Source of the DNA: Bradyrhizobium aeschynomenes
GTDB lineage: Bacteria > Pseudomonadota > Alphaproteobacteria > Rhizobiales > Xanthobacteraceae
DNA length: 64,000 nucleotides
Reading direction: 5' to 3'
NCBI RefSeq assembly: GCF_013178945.1
Contig: NZ_JABFDM010000004.1
Span: 124,001 to 188,000, forward strand
Shown here: positions 1-8,329 of the stretch, one piece after another
Layout: each line of letters opens with the position of its first letter
Position numbering within the stretch: the first letter of the stretch is position 1
Position numbers and translations under genes: made by a program
Notes under the pieces: generated by a model
Told to the model about the DNA's origin: nothing
The model's input: only the letters and a program-made list of their open reading frames with translations
The model's database searches: none

Positions 1-218
1 CGGTTACAGTGAACCGCGATCGTCACTCGAATTCGTGTCGGGAGCACGGTGCAGGTTCGACGCGGGCGTCGCTGTCGGGTGAGCGGCGGCGATGCCGAGC
101 CCTGCGATCTCAGATTGCCGAAGGTAGCATTCTCCCGCTCGGGCTCTGGAGCGCCGTTCGCCAGCCGATCTCATTGTCTCGTTCGCTGTCACGGACACAT
201 CCGTTCGGCGCCGGCGGC

Positions 219-650
219 GCCTATGTCGAGATCGTGAGCCGGCCGACCTTCGCGAGCTTCCGCCATCGCCCGTATTGCAAGGGCGACGCTGCGCATGTCT
301 CCCTGGCGATGATCCCGAACTCGAAATACGACAGCAATTTCGAGACGACGATGCGCGGCATCACAGCGGAGCGCGCGGTCGAGCTGATCAGCGACGCCGG
401 CAAGCGCCGTTTTCCGCTCACGCTGGCGGCGCTGGAGGCCGCGCCGCAGGGGCCCCAGACCTCCGTCCAGATCGTCGGCGCGACCATGGCGGATCTGCAG
501 GCGGCCAAGCGCATCGAAATTTAGGATGACGGGCTCGGCAAGCTCGAATCCGAGCTGCTGATGGGGCTGCAGTTCGACCTCGCAGGCGACCGCCGCAAGA
601 TCGGCATCGTCGCGCGCTCCTGTGGGAAGCGAGAGGCGGCGGCGATTTCG
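219..650 (+). pseudogene. Decayed protein-coding remnant, family unknown
   Basis: The reading frame through AYVEIVSRPTF and MRGITAERAVELISDAG looks like real protein up to a TAG at 522-524. The same frame then continues with protein-like sequence (DDGLGKLESELLMGLQFDLAG, followed by RKIGIVAR) to about position 640. No convincing start precedes it: the upstream part of the frame is arginine- and serine-rich and not protein-like. I read it as the 3' part of a gene that lost its beginning and gained an internal stop. I do not recognise the family. It could also be a short live ORF ending at 524. Confidence 0.35.
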
Positions 651-757
651 TCACTCAGCCGGGCCGTCCAGGCTCCGAGCATGTTGTGCGACCCTCCCCT
701 GGAGGCCAGGGCTATCGCATATGACGATCGAGGTTATGCGCTTGTCTCTCTCCGCGT

Positions 758-844
758 CGTCATGGCCGGGCTTGTCCCGGCCATCCACGTCGTCCGGCAT
801 GCTGAGAACGACGTGGATGCCCGGGACAAGCCCGGGCATGACGG
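758..844. repeat. Palindromic dispersed repeat, CATGCCCGGG family, copy 1
   Basis: Two inverted arms of about 35 nt begin CGTCATGGCCGGGCTTGTCC and end with the complement. Each arm is itself a small hairpin. Related copies lie at 25618-25707 and 54158-54244. No gene is encoded in it. Confidence 0.8.
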
Positions 845-916
845 AGTAACTCACGTGCAGGATCGCTCGCGGCGCGACAACCCCGCATCTCTATGTTCGA
901 TAGCCCTGGCCTGGAC

Positions 917-1046
917 GGGGGGGAGGGTCGGTTCAGCTGCGCGAAGCGCAGGTGAGCCGGGGTGGGGTGATCTCTCCACGCGCACCGGTTTCCGCGGCTT
1001 CACCCCACCCCGCTCGCCCGCTTCGCGTGCGATCGACCCTCCCCCT
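917..1046. repeat. Inverted-repeat element with GAGGGTCG/CGACCCTC ends
   Basis: The ends (GGGGGGGAGGGTCG near 917 and CGACCCTCCCCCT near 1034) are inverted. The centre contains a second nested inversion (GGTGGGGTGA against TCACCCCACC). It lies in the intergenic space downstream of the TRAP operon. It is probably a non-coding repetitive palindrome. Confidence 0.6.
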
Positions 1047-1133
1047 CTAGGGGAAGGTGAGATCGAGGATGTCGCTGTCAGCAAACCATCGCATGCGCGG
1101 TTCGCCGGCCGAAGCCGGCGAACCTTGAGAACG

Positions 1134-2426
1134 CTACCCCTTATACCCCATCAGCAGCCGCGGCAGCCACAGCGAGAAGCCGGGAACGTAGGTCACGAAC
1201 ATCAGCGCGGCGATCAGGGCGCCGTAGAACGGCAGGATGGTGCGCATGACGGCGCCGACCGAGATGCCGCCGATGGCGCAGCCGACGAACTGGGTGGTGC
1301 CGACCGGCGGGGTGTTGAGGCCGAGCGCGCAGTTGATCAGCATCAGCATGCCGAACTGCACCGGGTCCATGCCCGCCTTCATCGCGATCGGCAGGAAGAT
1401 GGGGGTGCAGATCAGGATCGTCGCCGCCATGTCCATGAAGGTGCCGAGCAGGAACAGGATGACGTTGATCAGCAGGAAGATGACCCAGGGCTGCGACGAG
1501 ACCTTGTTCATCAGGTCGCCGGCGAAATCGGCGACTTCGTAAAGTCCCATCAGGTACTGGAACATGGTGGAGACGCCGATCAGCAGCAGCACCACGCCGG
1601 TGGTCTTCACCGCCTTGGCGGCGGCCCGCAGGAAGTTCTGCAGGGTCATGGTGCGGTAGATGAAGAAGGTCAGCAGGATCGTGTAGGTGACCGCGACGGC
1701 GGCGGACTCGGTCGCTGTGAACACCCCGGACAGGATGCCCGCCAGGATGATGCCGACGATCAGCAGGCCGGGCAGCGCCGCGGCCAACGAGCGGGCCACC
1801 TCGGACCAGCCGGGAAACTTGCCGGCGGGATAGCCGCGCTTCACGGCGACGGCGTAGGCCGCGACCAGCATGCAGACCATCAGCACCAGCGCGGGCAGGA
1901 GGCCCGCCGCGATCAGCGCGCCGATCGAGACCTTGCCGCCGGCGGCGAGCGCATAGATGATCATGTTGTGGCTGGTCGGCATCAGCGCGCCGACGAGGGA
2001 GGCGTGGGTGGTGACATTGACGGCGTAGTCGGTGTCGAACCCTTCCTTCTTCATCATCGGGATCATCACCGCACCCATCGCCGAGACGTCGGCGACCGGC
2101 GAGCCGGAGACGCCGCCGAACAAGGTGCAGGCGACGACGTTGGACATGCCGAGCCCGCCGCGGATGTGGCCGACGAGGTTTTTCGCGAGCTGCACGATCT
2201 TGTCGGCGACGCCGCCATGCAGCATCAGCTCGCCGCTGAACACGAAGAACGGGATGGCCAGGAACGAGAAGATGTTCATCCCCGACATCATCTGCTGGAA
2301 GATGACGGCGACCGGCAGGCCTTCGTAGAGAATGGTGCAGATCGCGGAGAGGCCGATCGCGAACGCTACGGGGACGCCGAGGATCAGGAAGCCGAAGAAG
2401 GTGGCGCCGAGAATGATCAGTTCCAT
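1134..2426 (-). CDS. dctM: TRAP transporter large permease, DctM family
   Basis: 430 aa, the usual length for the 12-helix DctM subunit of a tripartite ATP-independent periplasmic transporter, which imports carboxylate-type solutes in exchange for a sodium or proton gradient. The protein is nearly all hydrophobic helices. It opens with a typical DctM N-terminus (MELIILGATFFGFLILGVP) and contains the conserved NPPVGTTQF-like loop (NTPPVGTTQFVG) late in the sequence. The start overlaps the end of dctQ by 10 nt, so the two are probably translated together. It is the last gene of a dctP-dctQ-dctM operon on the minus strand. The substrate cannot be read from this subunit. Confidence 0.95.
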   Translation of the reverse strand: MELIILGATFFGFLILGVPVAFAIGLSAICTILYEGLPVAVIFQQMMSGMNIFSFLAIPFFVFSGELMLHGGVADKIVQLAKNLVGHIRGGLGMSNVVACTLFGGVSGSPVADVSAMGAVMIPMMKKEGFDTDYAVNVTTHASLVGALMPTSHNMIIYALAAGGKVSIGALIAAGLLPALVLMVCMLVAAYAVAVKRGYPAGKFPGWSEVARSLAAALPGLLIVGIILAGILSGVFTATESAAVAVTYTILLTFFIYRTMTLQNFLRAAAKAVKTTGVVLLLIGVSTMFQYLMGLYEVADFAGDLMNKVSSQPWVIFLLINVILFLLGTFMDMAATILICTPIFLPIAMKAGMDPVQFGMLMLINCALGLNTPPVGTTQFVGCAIGGISVGAVMRTILPFYGALIAALMFVTYVPGFSLWLPRLLMGYKG

Positions 2427-2962
2427 GACGGGACGACCTCTTCACCGCGCAAGAGAGCGATGATGTGCTCGATGGAGAAGGAGACGATCAGCAGTCCGGA
2501 CACGACCAGCGGGATGTAGCGGACGAGCTCGGGCAGGCCGAGATTGGCGATCTTCACGGTGCCGACGGAGGCGCCGAGGATCCAGCCATTATAGGCCATC
2601 GCAATGCCGAACAGCGCGACCAGCACGTGGATCACGAGCTCGATCTTCTCGCGCGTGGCGTCCGGCAGCATGACGAGAAGACTGTCCATGCCGATATGCC
2701 CGGCGTCGCGGACGCCGACGGCGGCGCCGATCAGGGTGACATAGAGGATCAGGACCAGCGCCAGGTTCTCGGTCCAGGTCGGGCTGGAGTTGAGCACGTA
2801 GCGGCCGAACACCTGGTAGAAGACGATGGTGACGATGACGAGCAGGCCGGCGACGGACAGATACATGCCGAGCCGCGCGATGATCGCGTTGATCCGCGAC
2901 AGCGGACCGCGTGACGGGCGTCCCTCCCCGTGCTCGTGGTCTCCGACATGTGGGTCCGTCAT
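2417..2962 (-). CDS. dctQ: TRAP transporter small permease, DctQ family
   Basis: 181 aa with four predicted membrane helices and the family signature around QVFGRYVLNSSPTWTEN between helices 1 and 2. This subunit links the periplasmic binding protein to the large permease. A hydrophilic N-terminus of about 30 residues precedes helix 1, so the true start may lie slightly downstream. Its 3' end overlaps dctM by 10 nt, and dctP ends about 110 nt upstream. Family assignment is firm and the substrate is unknown. Confidence 0.93.
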   Translation of the reverse strand: MTDPHVGDHEHGEGRPSRGPLSRINAIIARLGMYLSVAGLLVIVTIVFYQVFGRYVLNSSPTWTENLALVLILYVTLIGAAVGVRDAGHIGMDSLLVMLPDATREKIELVIHVLVALFGIAMAYNGWILGASVGTVKIANLGLPELVRYIPLVVSGLLIVSFSIEHIIALLRGEEVVPSWN

Positions 2963-3071
2963 TCCCGTCCCTCCCCTGGCTTTGCTCCGGCGCCGCCTGA
3001 TGGCGACGCCGGATGTCTGTTTGTTGTTCTTGGTTGACGTCGCGACTTTGACGTCGAGACGTCGAAGTCGC

Positions 3072-4043
3072 TTACTTCGTGTCCTGGATGCGCTTGACGA
3101 GGCTCGAGAGCTTCTCGTCGCCGGCGAACTTCTGATACACGGGCTTCATCGCGTCGACGAATTCCTGCTTGTTGGCGACCGTCACGACCTGGACGCCGGC
3201 GGCTTCGACGATCTTGCGGGAAGCCTGCTCGCGCTCGTCCCACAGCTTGCGCATGACCGGCACGGACTCCTTGGCCGCCTTGCGGACCATCGCCTGGTCT
3301 TCCTTGCTGAGCGTGTCCCAGACCTTCTTCGACATCACGAGGACTTCCGGCGCCAGCGAGTGCTCGGTGATGTTGTAGTACTTGGCGGCCTCGAAATGGC
3401 GCGAGGATTCGTAGGACGGCCAGTTGTTCTCGGCGGCGTCGACCAGGCCGGTCTTGAGCGCGGTGTAGACCTCGCCATAGGGCATCGGGGTCGGGTTGGC
3501 GCCGAGGCTCTGGATCATGCCAACCCAGAGGTCGGACTGCTGGACGCGGATCTTCAGGCCCTTGAGGTCGGCGAGCGACTTGACCGGCGCCTTGACCGTG
3601 TAGATCGAGCGCGCGCCGCTGTCGTAATAGGCAAGGCCGATCAGGCCGGCGGGCTCCATGGCGGCGAGGATCTCGTCGCCGATCGGGCCGTCCAGCACGT
3701 TGCGCATGTGCTGGGTATCGCGGAACACGAAGGGCAGGCACAGCGCCACGGTCTCGGGTACGAAATTGTTGAGCGGCGAGGAGTTGATGCGCATCATGTC
3801 GAGCGCGCCGATCTTGAGCTGCTCGATCGTGTCCTTCTCGGAGCCCAGCGCCCCGTTCGGAAACACCTTGACGCCGAGCTTGCCGCCGCTCGCGGCCGCG
3901 AGCTGCTTGCCCATGAACTTGACGGCTTCGACGGTCGGATAGTCGGCGGGATGCACGTCGGCGGAGCGGAAATCGCGGGCGCTCGCCAAGGGCGACGAGA
4001 CCGCCAGCACGGCGGCCGCAATGATCCCTGTCAGTGTCTTCAT
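3072..4043 (-). CDS. dctP: TRAP transporter periplasmic solute-binding protein, DctP family
   Basis: 323 aa. I chose the ATG at 4043 because it begins a clear signal peptide (MKTLTGIIAAAVLAVSSPLASA) and follows a strong GAGGAGGAAA ribosome binding site; the frame stays open further upstream but that part is not protein-like. The mature part shows DctP features: the helix with GALGSEKDTIEQLKIGALDM, the DLKGLKIRVQ segment whose arginine normally salt-bridges the ligand carboxylate, and GEVYTALKTGLVDAAENN. It is the first gene of the operon. A near-perfect 27-bp palindrome about 140 nt upstream (4186-4212) is the likely control site. A sugar acid or other organic acid is the likely ligand, by inference only. 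Confidence 0.93.
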   Translation of the reverse strand: MKTLTGIIAAAVLAVSSPLASARDFRSADVHPADYPTVEAVKFMGKQLAAASGGKLGVKVFPNGALGSEKDTIEQLKIGALDMMRINSSPLNNFVPETVALCLPFVFRDTQHMRNVLDGPIGDEILAAMEPAGLIGLAYYDSGARSIYTVKAPVKSLADLKGLKIRVQQSDLWVGMIQSLGANPTPMPYGEVYTALKTGLVDAAENNWPSYESSRHFEAAKYYNITEHSLAPEVLVMSKKVWDTLSKEDQAMVRKAAKESVPVMRKLWDEREQASRKIVEAAGVQVVTVANKQEFVDAMKPVYQKFAGDEKLSSLVKRIQDTK

Positions 4044-4185
4044 CTCGGTTTCCTCCTCATGTGATTGTGCCGTCGTTGGGCAGGTGCTGTCGGCCGCCTT
4101 GGGTCGCTCCACTCCAGATGCGAAGTCAAGCGCCATCGTCGTGCCTAGGGGGACCGGCATTTTCTGTCCAAGCCAAAGGCGGCAT

Positions 4186-4212
4186 CGATCAATGCAAGAC
4201 TTGCATCGATCG
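4186..4212. promoter_or_regulatory. Operator-like palindrome upstream of the TRAP operon
   Basis: Two 13-bp half-sites (CGATCAATGCAAG and CTTGCATCGATCG) flank a single central base with one mismatch; the inner ATGCAAGACTTGCAT is a perfect palindrome. It lies in the divergent space between dctP (minus) and rnd (plus), the normal place for a repressor site. No regulator gene is adjacent. Confidence 0.5.
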
Positions 4213-4546
4213 ACGGAAGGCGTTCTTGCTGCGATGCAAACGGGTGGGCGGGTCCGCTCTCGCGGGGAGGTGATCGTCTCGCAGCACAACCGCGGCGACG
4301 CGGCCGGTCCGTCTCCGATGCGGGCCTTGTCCGATGCAGGTGTTGTCGATGCAGGTGTTGGGCCTCCGGTCCGGCCCTTGCGTCGGGGCGGCCGGGCTGG
4401 CATTCCCTCGACAGATCCTGGGGCCGGCGCCCCGCGCGTTTGCCGGTTGGTTACCGGCGCCGGGCTACAGCCGGCTCCTGAGCGCTTCCTGCGGCGTCGC
4501 TTCGGCCCGTCGCGTCCGACACGATTCGACCGAGGTTTTGACATCC
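4213..4546. other. Intergenic region between dctP and rnd, with a tandem 15-mer
   Basis: No gene is supported here. It holds a 15-bp unit present twice in tandem at 4332-4360 (CGATGCAGGTGTTG plus one base). The unit shares GATGCA with the palindrome at 4186-4212, but I cannot tell whether that matters. Confidence 0.4.
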
Positions 4547-5161
4547 ATGACCGTCCGCCTGCACCGTGGCGACCTGCCTGATCTCTCCCGCTACACGACC
4601 TCGGTCGCGATCGACACCGAGACGATGGGGCTCAATCCGCACCGCGACCGTCTCTGCGTGGTGCAGCTGTCGCCCGGCGACGGCTCGGCCGACGTGGTGC
4701 AGATTCCCAAGGGGCACACCGACGCGCCGAACCTGAAGGCGCTGCTCGGCAATCCCGCCATCACGAAAATCTTCCACTTCGCGCGCTTCGACGTCGCGAC
4801 GCTGTATCATACCTTCGGCGTGATGCCGCAGCCGGTGTATTGCACCAAGATCGCCTCGCGGCTGGCGCGCACCTATACCGACCGCCACGGTCTCAAGGAC
4901 CTGGTGCGCGAGCTGCTCAACGTCGATCTGTCGAAGCAGCAGCAGTCGAGCGACTGGGGCGCCGATACCTTGAGCGAGCCGCAGCTCGCCTATGCCGCCT
5001 CCGACGTGCTGCATCTGCATGCGCTGCGCGAGAAGCTGGACGTGATGCTGGCGCGGGAAGGGCGGCTGGCGCTCGCCCAGGCCTGTTTTGCGTTCCTGCC
5101 GCACCGGGCGGCGCTCGATCTCGGCGGTTTCGAGGCCGAGGACATCTTCGCGCATTCCTGA
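4547..5161 (+). CDS. rnd: Ribonuclease D, short form (3'-5' exoribonuclease)
   Basis: 204 aa, only the DEDD exonuclease domain; the HRDC domains of the longer RNase D (about 375 aa in E. coli) are absent, as is common in short alphaproteobacterial members. The DxE motif is visible in AIDTETMGL, the second acidic motif in FHFARFDVATLY, and the YxxxD motif in YAASDVLHLHALREKL. It is expected to trim 3' ends of stable RNA such as tRNA precursors. The start is the ATG at 4547; an earlier in-frame start exists but precedes non-conserved sequence. The gene is followed by lptC after about 130 nt. Confidence 0.93.
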   Translation: MTVRLHRGDLPDLSRYTTSVAIDTETMGLNPHRDRLCVVQLSPGDGSADVVQIPKGHTDAPNLKALLGNPAITKIFHFARFDVATLYHTFGVMPQPVYCTKIASRLARTYTDRHGLKDLVRELLNVDLSKQQQSSDWGADTLSEPQLAYAASDVLHLHALREKLDVMLAREGRLALAQACFAFLPHRAALDLGGFEAEDIFAHS

Positions 5162-5293
5162 GGCCCTTGCCCCGTTCACGATCATTAATCTCTCTTAATG
5201 ATCGAGAGGGGCCCTGCGTCGCGATTTCGCGCCAGTTCCAGGCTGCAATGGCGGGCATGGCCATGGTAGAATGCTCGCTGTTGCGCGCGTCTT

Positions 5294-6013
5294 GTGCCCG
5301 TCGGAGCCCTGGTGAACTCGGTCCATAACCCCGCCTATGACCCCACTCTGCAGGCGCGCTTCGCCGTCGCGGCGCGCCACAGCCGCCTCGTGCGCGCGAT
5401 GCGAATCGCGGTGCCGGCGGCGGTGGGCGTGGCGATGACCGTCATTCTCTACGTCGCCTTGTTCAACGATTTCCGCGTCACCGTCGATACCGGCAATCTC
5501 TCCGGCAACGTGGTGATCTCCGGCCGTAAGATCACGATGGAGACGCCGCATCTGACCGGCTTCACGCCGGACCAGCGGCCCTACGACCTCGTCGCCAAGA
5601 GCGCGGTGCAGGACCTCACCGACCCCGATCACGTCGAGCTCAACATCCTCCGCGCCAAGGTGCTCATGGAGGACCAGTCGACGGTGACCTTGAAGGCCAA
5701 CACCGGCGTGTTCGATACCAAGCAGCAACAGCTCGAGCTGAAGAAGGACATCCTGCTGACGACGTCGACCGGCTATGAGGCGCGGCTGAGCCGGGCCTCG
5801 GTCGACATGGCCAAGGGCACCGTGAGTTCGGACGAGCGCGTCGACGTCAAGCTCACCAACGGCACGCTGTCGGCGGACCGGCTGCGCATCACCGAGAATG
5901 GCGAGGTGATCCGCTTCGAAGGCAATGTGGTGATGAACCTCGAGAACATGACTCCGCCGCCGGCCACGACGGCGAGCGCCGATCCTGGCCGTACGGCCCG
6001 CAACGTGAAGTGA
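5294..6013 (+). CDS. lptC: LPS export protein LptC
   Basis: 239 aa. A single membrane anchor lies at about residues 36-58 (MRIAVPAAVGVAMTVILYVA), followed by a periplasmic LptC beta-jellyroll domain containing ITMETPHLTGFTPDQRPYDL. LptC passes lipopolysaccharide from the inner-membrane LptB2FG complex to LptA. Translation probably starts at the GTG at 5294; a GTG at 5312 is an alternative. It is longer than E. coli LptC (191 aa), as usual in rhizobia. lptA follows 4 nt after the stop, so the two form one operon. Confidence 0.92.
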   Translation: MPVGALVNSVHNPAYDPTLQARFAVAARHSRLVRAMRIAVPAAVGVAMTVILYVALFNDFRVTVDTGNLSGNVVISGRKITMETPHLTGFTPDQRPYDLVAKSAVQDLTDPDHVELNILRAKVLMEDQSTVTLKANTGVFDTKQQQLELKKDILLTTSTGYEARLSRASVDMAKGTVSSDERVDVKLTNGTLSADRLRITENGEVIRFEGNVVMNLENMTPPPATTASADPGRTARNVK

Positions 6014-6017
6014 TCCC

Positions 6018-6710
6018 ATGACGACGTGCCGTTTGATTCCCGCAGCGTTGCGCGGTGCCGGCGTCGCCGCGCTGGTGCTGATCGCGCTCGCCGATTCGCT
6101 GCAGGCGCAGAGCGCCACCACCGGCGTGCCGAACGCGCTGCAGGGGTTTTCGCAGAACCGCGACCAGCCGATCCAGATCGAGGCGGCTTCGCTGGAGATG
6201 CGGGACAAGAAGAAGGAGGCGACCTTCACCGGCAACGTCAAGGTCGTGCAGGGCGACACCACCATGACCTCGAAATCGCTGGTGGTGTTCTATGACGGCG
6301 GCGCTCAGCCGGGCGGCGGCAAGTCGACGAAGGCCACGCCGGCTGCGACACCGGGGCCGGACGGCAGCTCGGCGATCCGCCGGCTGGAGGCGCGCGGCGA
6401 CGTCAAGGTGACGCAGAAGGACCAGGTCGTGACCGGCGAGACCGCGGTGTACGACACCAAGACCAACATGATCACGATGCAGGGCGGCGTGGTGCTGACC
6501 CAGTGCAAGAACGTGATGCGCGGCGATCGTCTCACGGTGGACATGACGACCGGTGTGTCGCGCGTCGAATCCGACAGCGGCAGGGGCGTGCAGGTACTGC
6601 TGCCGCAGGCGGGCTCGGGAGCGGGCGGCGGCGGCGGATGCGGTCCGTCGACAGCCTCGGGCGCCGGGTCTGCCCCGCCGCTTCAGCTCGGTCCAGGCAA
6701 ACCCAAGTGA
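6018..6710 (+). CDS. lptA: LPS transport periplasmic protein LptA (OstA-like)
   Basis: 230 aa. The N-terminal signal peptide ends near QAQSA. An OstA/LptA beta-jellyroll domain follows, with the typical PIQIEAASLEMRDKKKEATF and DTTMTSKSLVVFYDG strands. Mature LptA forms the periplasmic bridge that carries lipopolysaccharide to the LptDE complex. The loop after residue 95 (PGGGKSTKATPAATPGPDG) and the glycine-rich tail (SGAGGGGGCGPSTASG) are low-complexity additions. It is translated with lptC and lies upstream of lptB. Confidence 0.92.
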   Translation: MTTCRLIPAALRGAGVAALVLIALADSLQAQSATTGVPNALQGFSQNRDQPIQIEAASLEMRDKKKEATFTGNVKVVQGDTTMTSKSLVVFYDGGAQPGGGKSTKATPAATPGPDGSSAIRRLEARGDVKVTQKDQVVTGETAVYDTKTNMITMQGGVVLTQCKNVMRGDRLTVDMTTGVSRVESDSGRGVQVLLPQAGSGAGGGGGCGPSTASGAGSAPPLQLGPGKPK

Positions 6711-7083
6711 TCACAAACTGAGTGATCTCAATTATTTAACGGAACGCTCGCGGCTGCAGTTGAACCCTGCCGCAAGCGCCTCTATCTAGCGGTCGGCGGA
6801 TTCTGTTGCAGGACGGTACAGTTGGCGTATCTCAACGCCGCTGCCTGGACCGCGGCGGGTGATGCCGGACACGATTGCGATCTTGCGAGCGGTCGCCTGC
6901 TCTCGCGACCGCGACTTCGCCGTCAAACGATGAACTCCGGAGCGCGGGCGTTGCTCGCGCTTTGGCCGGCCTCGCGGCTCCTGTGATCCGCGAGTGAGGT
7001 GACATGCGTTCGCTCGCGGTGAGCGGGCGAGCCAACGCTGCGGCCGGTGACGGGCAGCCTCGAAGGGCGTAAGCGAAGCGGGG
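6711..7083. other. Intergenic region between lptA and lptB
   Basis: 373 nt without a supported gene or strong hairpin. It probably carries a promoter for the lptB-rpoN block, but I see no clear -35/-10 pair. Confidence 0.4.
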
Positions 7084-8118
7084 ATGGTGGATCTACTGGG
7101 CATGTTTCGTGGGCGTCCCGCCAAGCGCGGCCAGCGTGGCTCGGCGCGGCGGCGCGACGACATCACGGCCATGGATGATCCGTTCAATCCCTCGCAGGTC
7201 GACGATCCCCTCGCCGCGCTCGCCGACTCCGTCCGCAATGAGTCCGCCCGTAACGAGCAGCAGCCGGCGATGCGCATCAATCCGCGCTCGCCTCAGAACA
7301 CCGAGCAGATCCAGCGCAAGCGGCCCGCCTCGCAGCCGGTGCCAGCCAAGCCGCGCAACAACGGCGCGGGCGGCGGTGTGCAGCTGTTGCGCCGCCCCGG
7401 CTTCCTCGCGGTGCACTCGATCGAGAAGAGTTTTGGCAGCCGCCAGGTCGTGCGCGGGGTGTCGATCTACGTCCGTCGCGGCGAGGCTGTCGGCCTGCTC
7501 GGCCCGAACGGCGCCGGCAAGACCACCGTGTTCTACATGATCACCGGCCTGATCAAGGCCGATCGCGGCGCCATCGAGCTCGACGGCCACGACGTCACGC
7601 GTCTGCCGATGTACCAGCGCGCGCGGCTCGGCATCGGCTATCTGCCGCAGGAAGCCTCGATCTTCCGTGGCCTCACCGTCGAGCAGAACATCCGCGCGGT
7701 GCTCGAGGTCGTCGAGCCCTCGCGCAAGAAGCGCGAGCGCGAGCTCGATGCGCTGCTGGAGGAATTCACCATCACGCGGCTGCGCAAGTCGCCGTCGATC
7801 GCGCTGTCCGGCGGTGAGCGTCGCCGCGTCGAGATCGCGCGGGCGCTGGCGACGCGCCCGAACTACATGCTGCTCGACGAGCCGTTCGCCGGCATCGACC
7901 CGATCGCGGTCGGTGACATTCAGCAGCTGGTGCGCCATCTCACCAATCGCGGCATCGGCGTGTTGATCACCGACCATAACGTCCGCGAGACGCTGGGGCT
8001 CACCGACCGCGCCTACATCGTCTATGCCGGGCAGATTCTCACCGAAGGCAGCCCCGAGGAGATCGTCGCCGATCCCGACGTGCGCAGGCTCTACCTCGGC
8101 GAGGAGTTCAGGCTGTAG
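7084..8118 (+). CDS. lptB: LPS export ABC transporter ATPase LptB, with long N-terminal extension
   Basis: 344 aa, about 100 longer than E. coli LptB (241 aa). The ATPase domain starts near residue 105 and has Walker [10 protein letters not shown], the Q-loop in YLPQEASIF, the signature LSGGERRR and Walker B in [11 protein letters not shown]. The first 100 residues are polar and proline/arginine-rich and look disordered. A later ATG at 7171 would shorten this part but not remove it. LptB powers extraction of lipopolysaccharide from the inner membrane with LptFG, which are not in this window. rpoN follows after about 210 nt, the conserved lptB-rpoN order of proteobacteria. Confidence 0.95.
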   Translation: MVDLLGMFRGRPAKRGQRGSARRRDDITAMDDPFNPSQVDDPLAALADSVRNESARNEQQPAMRINPRSPQNTEQIQRKRPASQPVPAKPRNNGAGGGVQLLRRPGFLAVHSIEKSFGSRQVVRGVSIYVRRGEAVGLLGPNGAGKTTVFYMITGLIKADRGAIELDGHDVTRLPMYQRARLGIGYLPQEASIFRGLTVEQNIRAVLEVVEPSRKKRERELDALLEEFTITRLRKSPSIALSGGERRRVEIARALATRPNYMLLDEPFAGIDPIAVGDIQQLVRHLTNRGIGVLITDHNVRETLGLTDRAYIVYAGQILTEGSPEEIVADPDVRRLYLGEEFRL

Positions 8119-8329
8119 GATTACGGACCCGCTGTTTGTCGGCTTTGTCGCCCCTGCGACAGGCGATGGAAACGCCGCGATTAACGTTGTTTCCAAGGGG
8201 TTCGCGAGGGCCGGTAACCTCGTCCTCTCGCCGCGCCATACTCCGTTTTTCTTATTCGTCAAGCCGTGTACATCGCGCGCAGATTAGGATAAGCAAGAAT
8301 TGGACCAGTAAGGGAATGTTCTTGCTCCC

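Noticed and set aside
561..2519. Long plus-strand ORF of 652 codons
   Set aside because: It is the antisense shadow of dctM and its downstream repeats. The translation is rich in R, D, H, Q and G with no domain, as expected opposite GC-rich genes.
4332..4360. CRISPR-like array
   Set aside because: Only two copies of a 15-mer with a single base between them and no cas genes in the window.
7093..8262. Minus-strand ORF of 389 codons over lptB
   Set aside because: Antisense of lptB, whose motifs on the plus strand are unmistakable. The minus translation has no recognisable fold.
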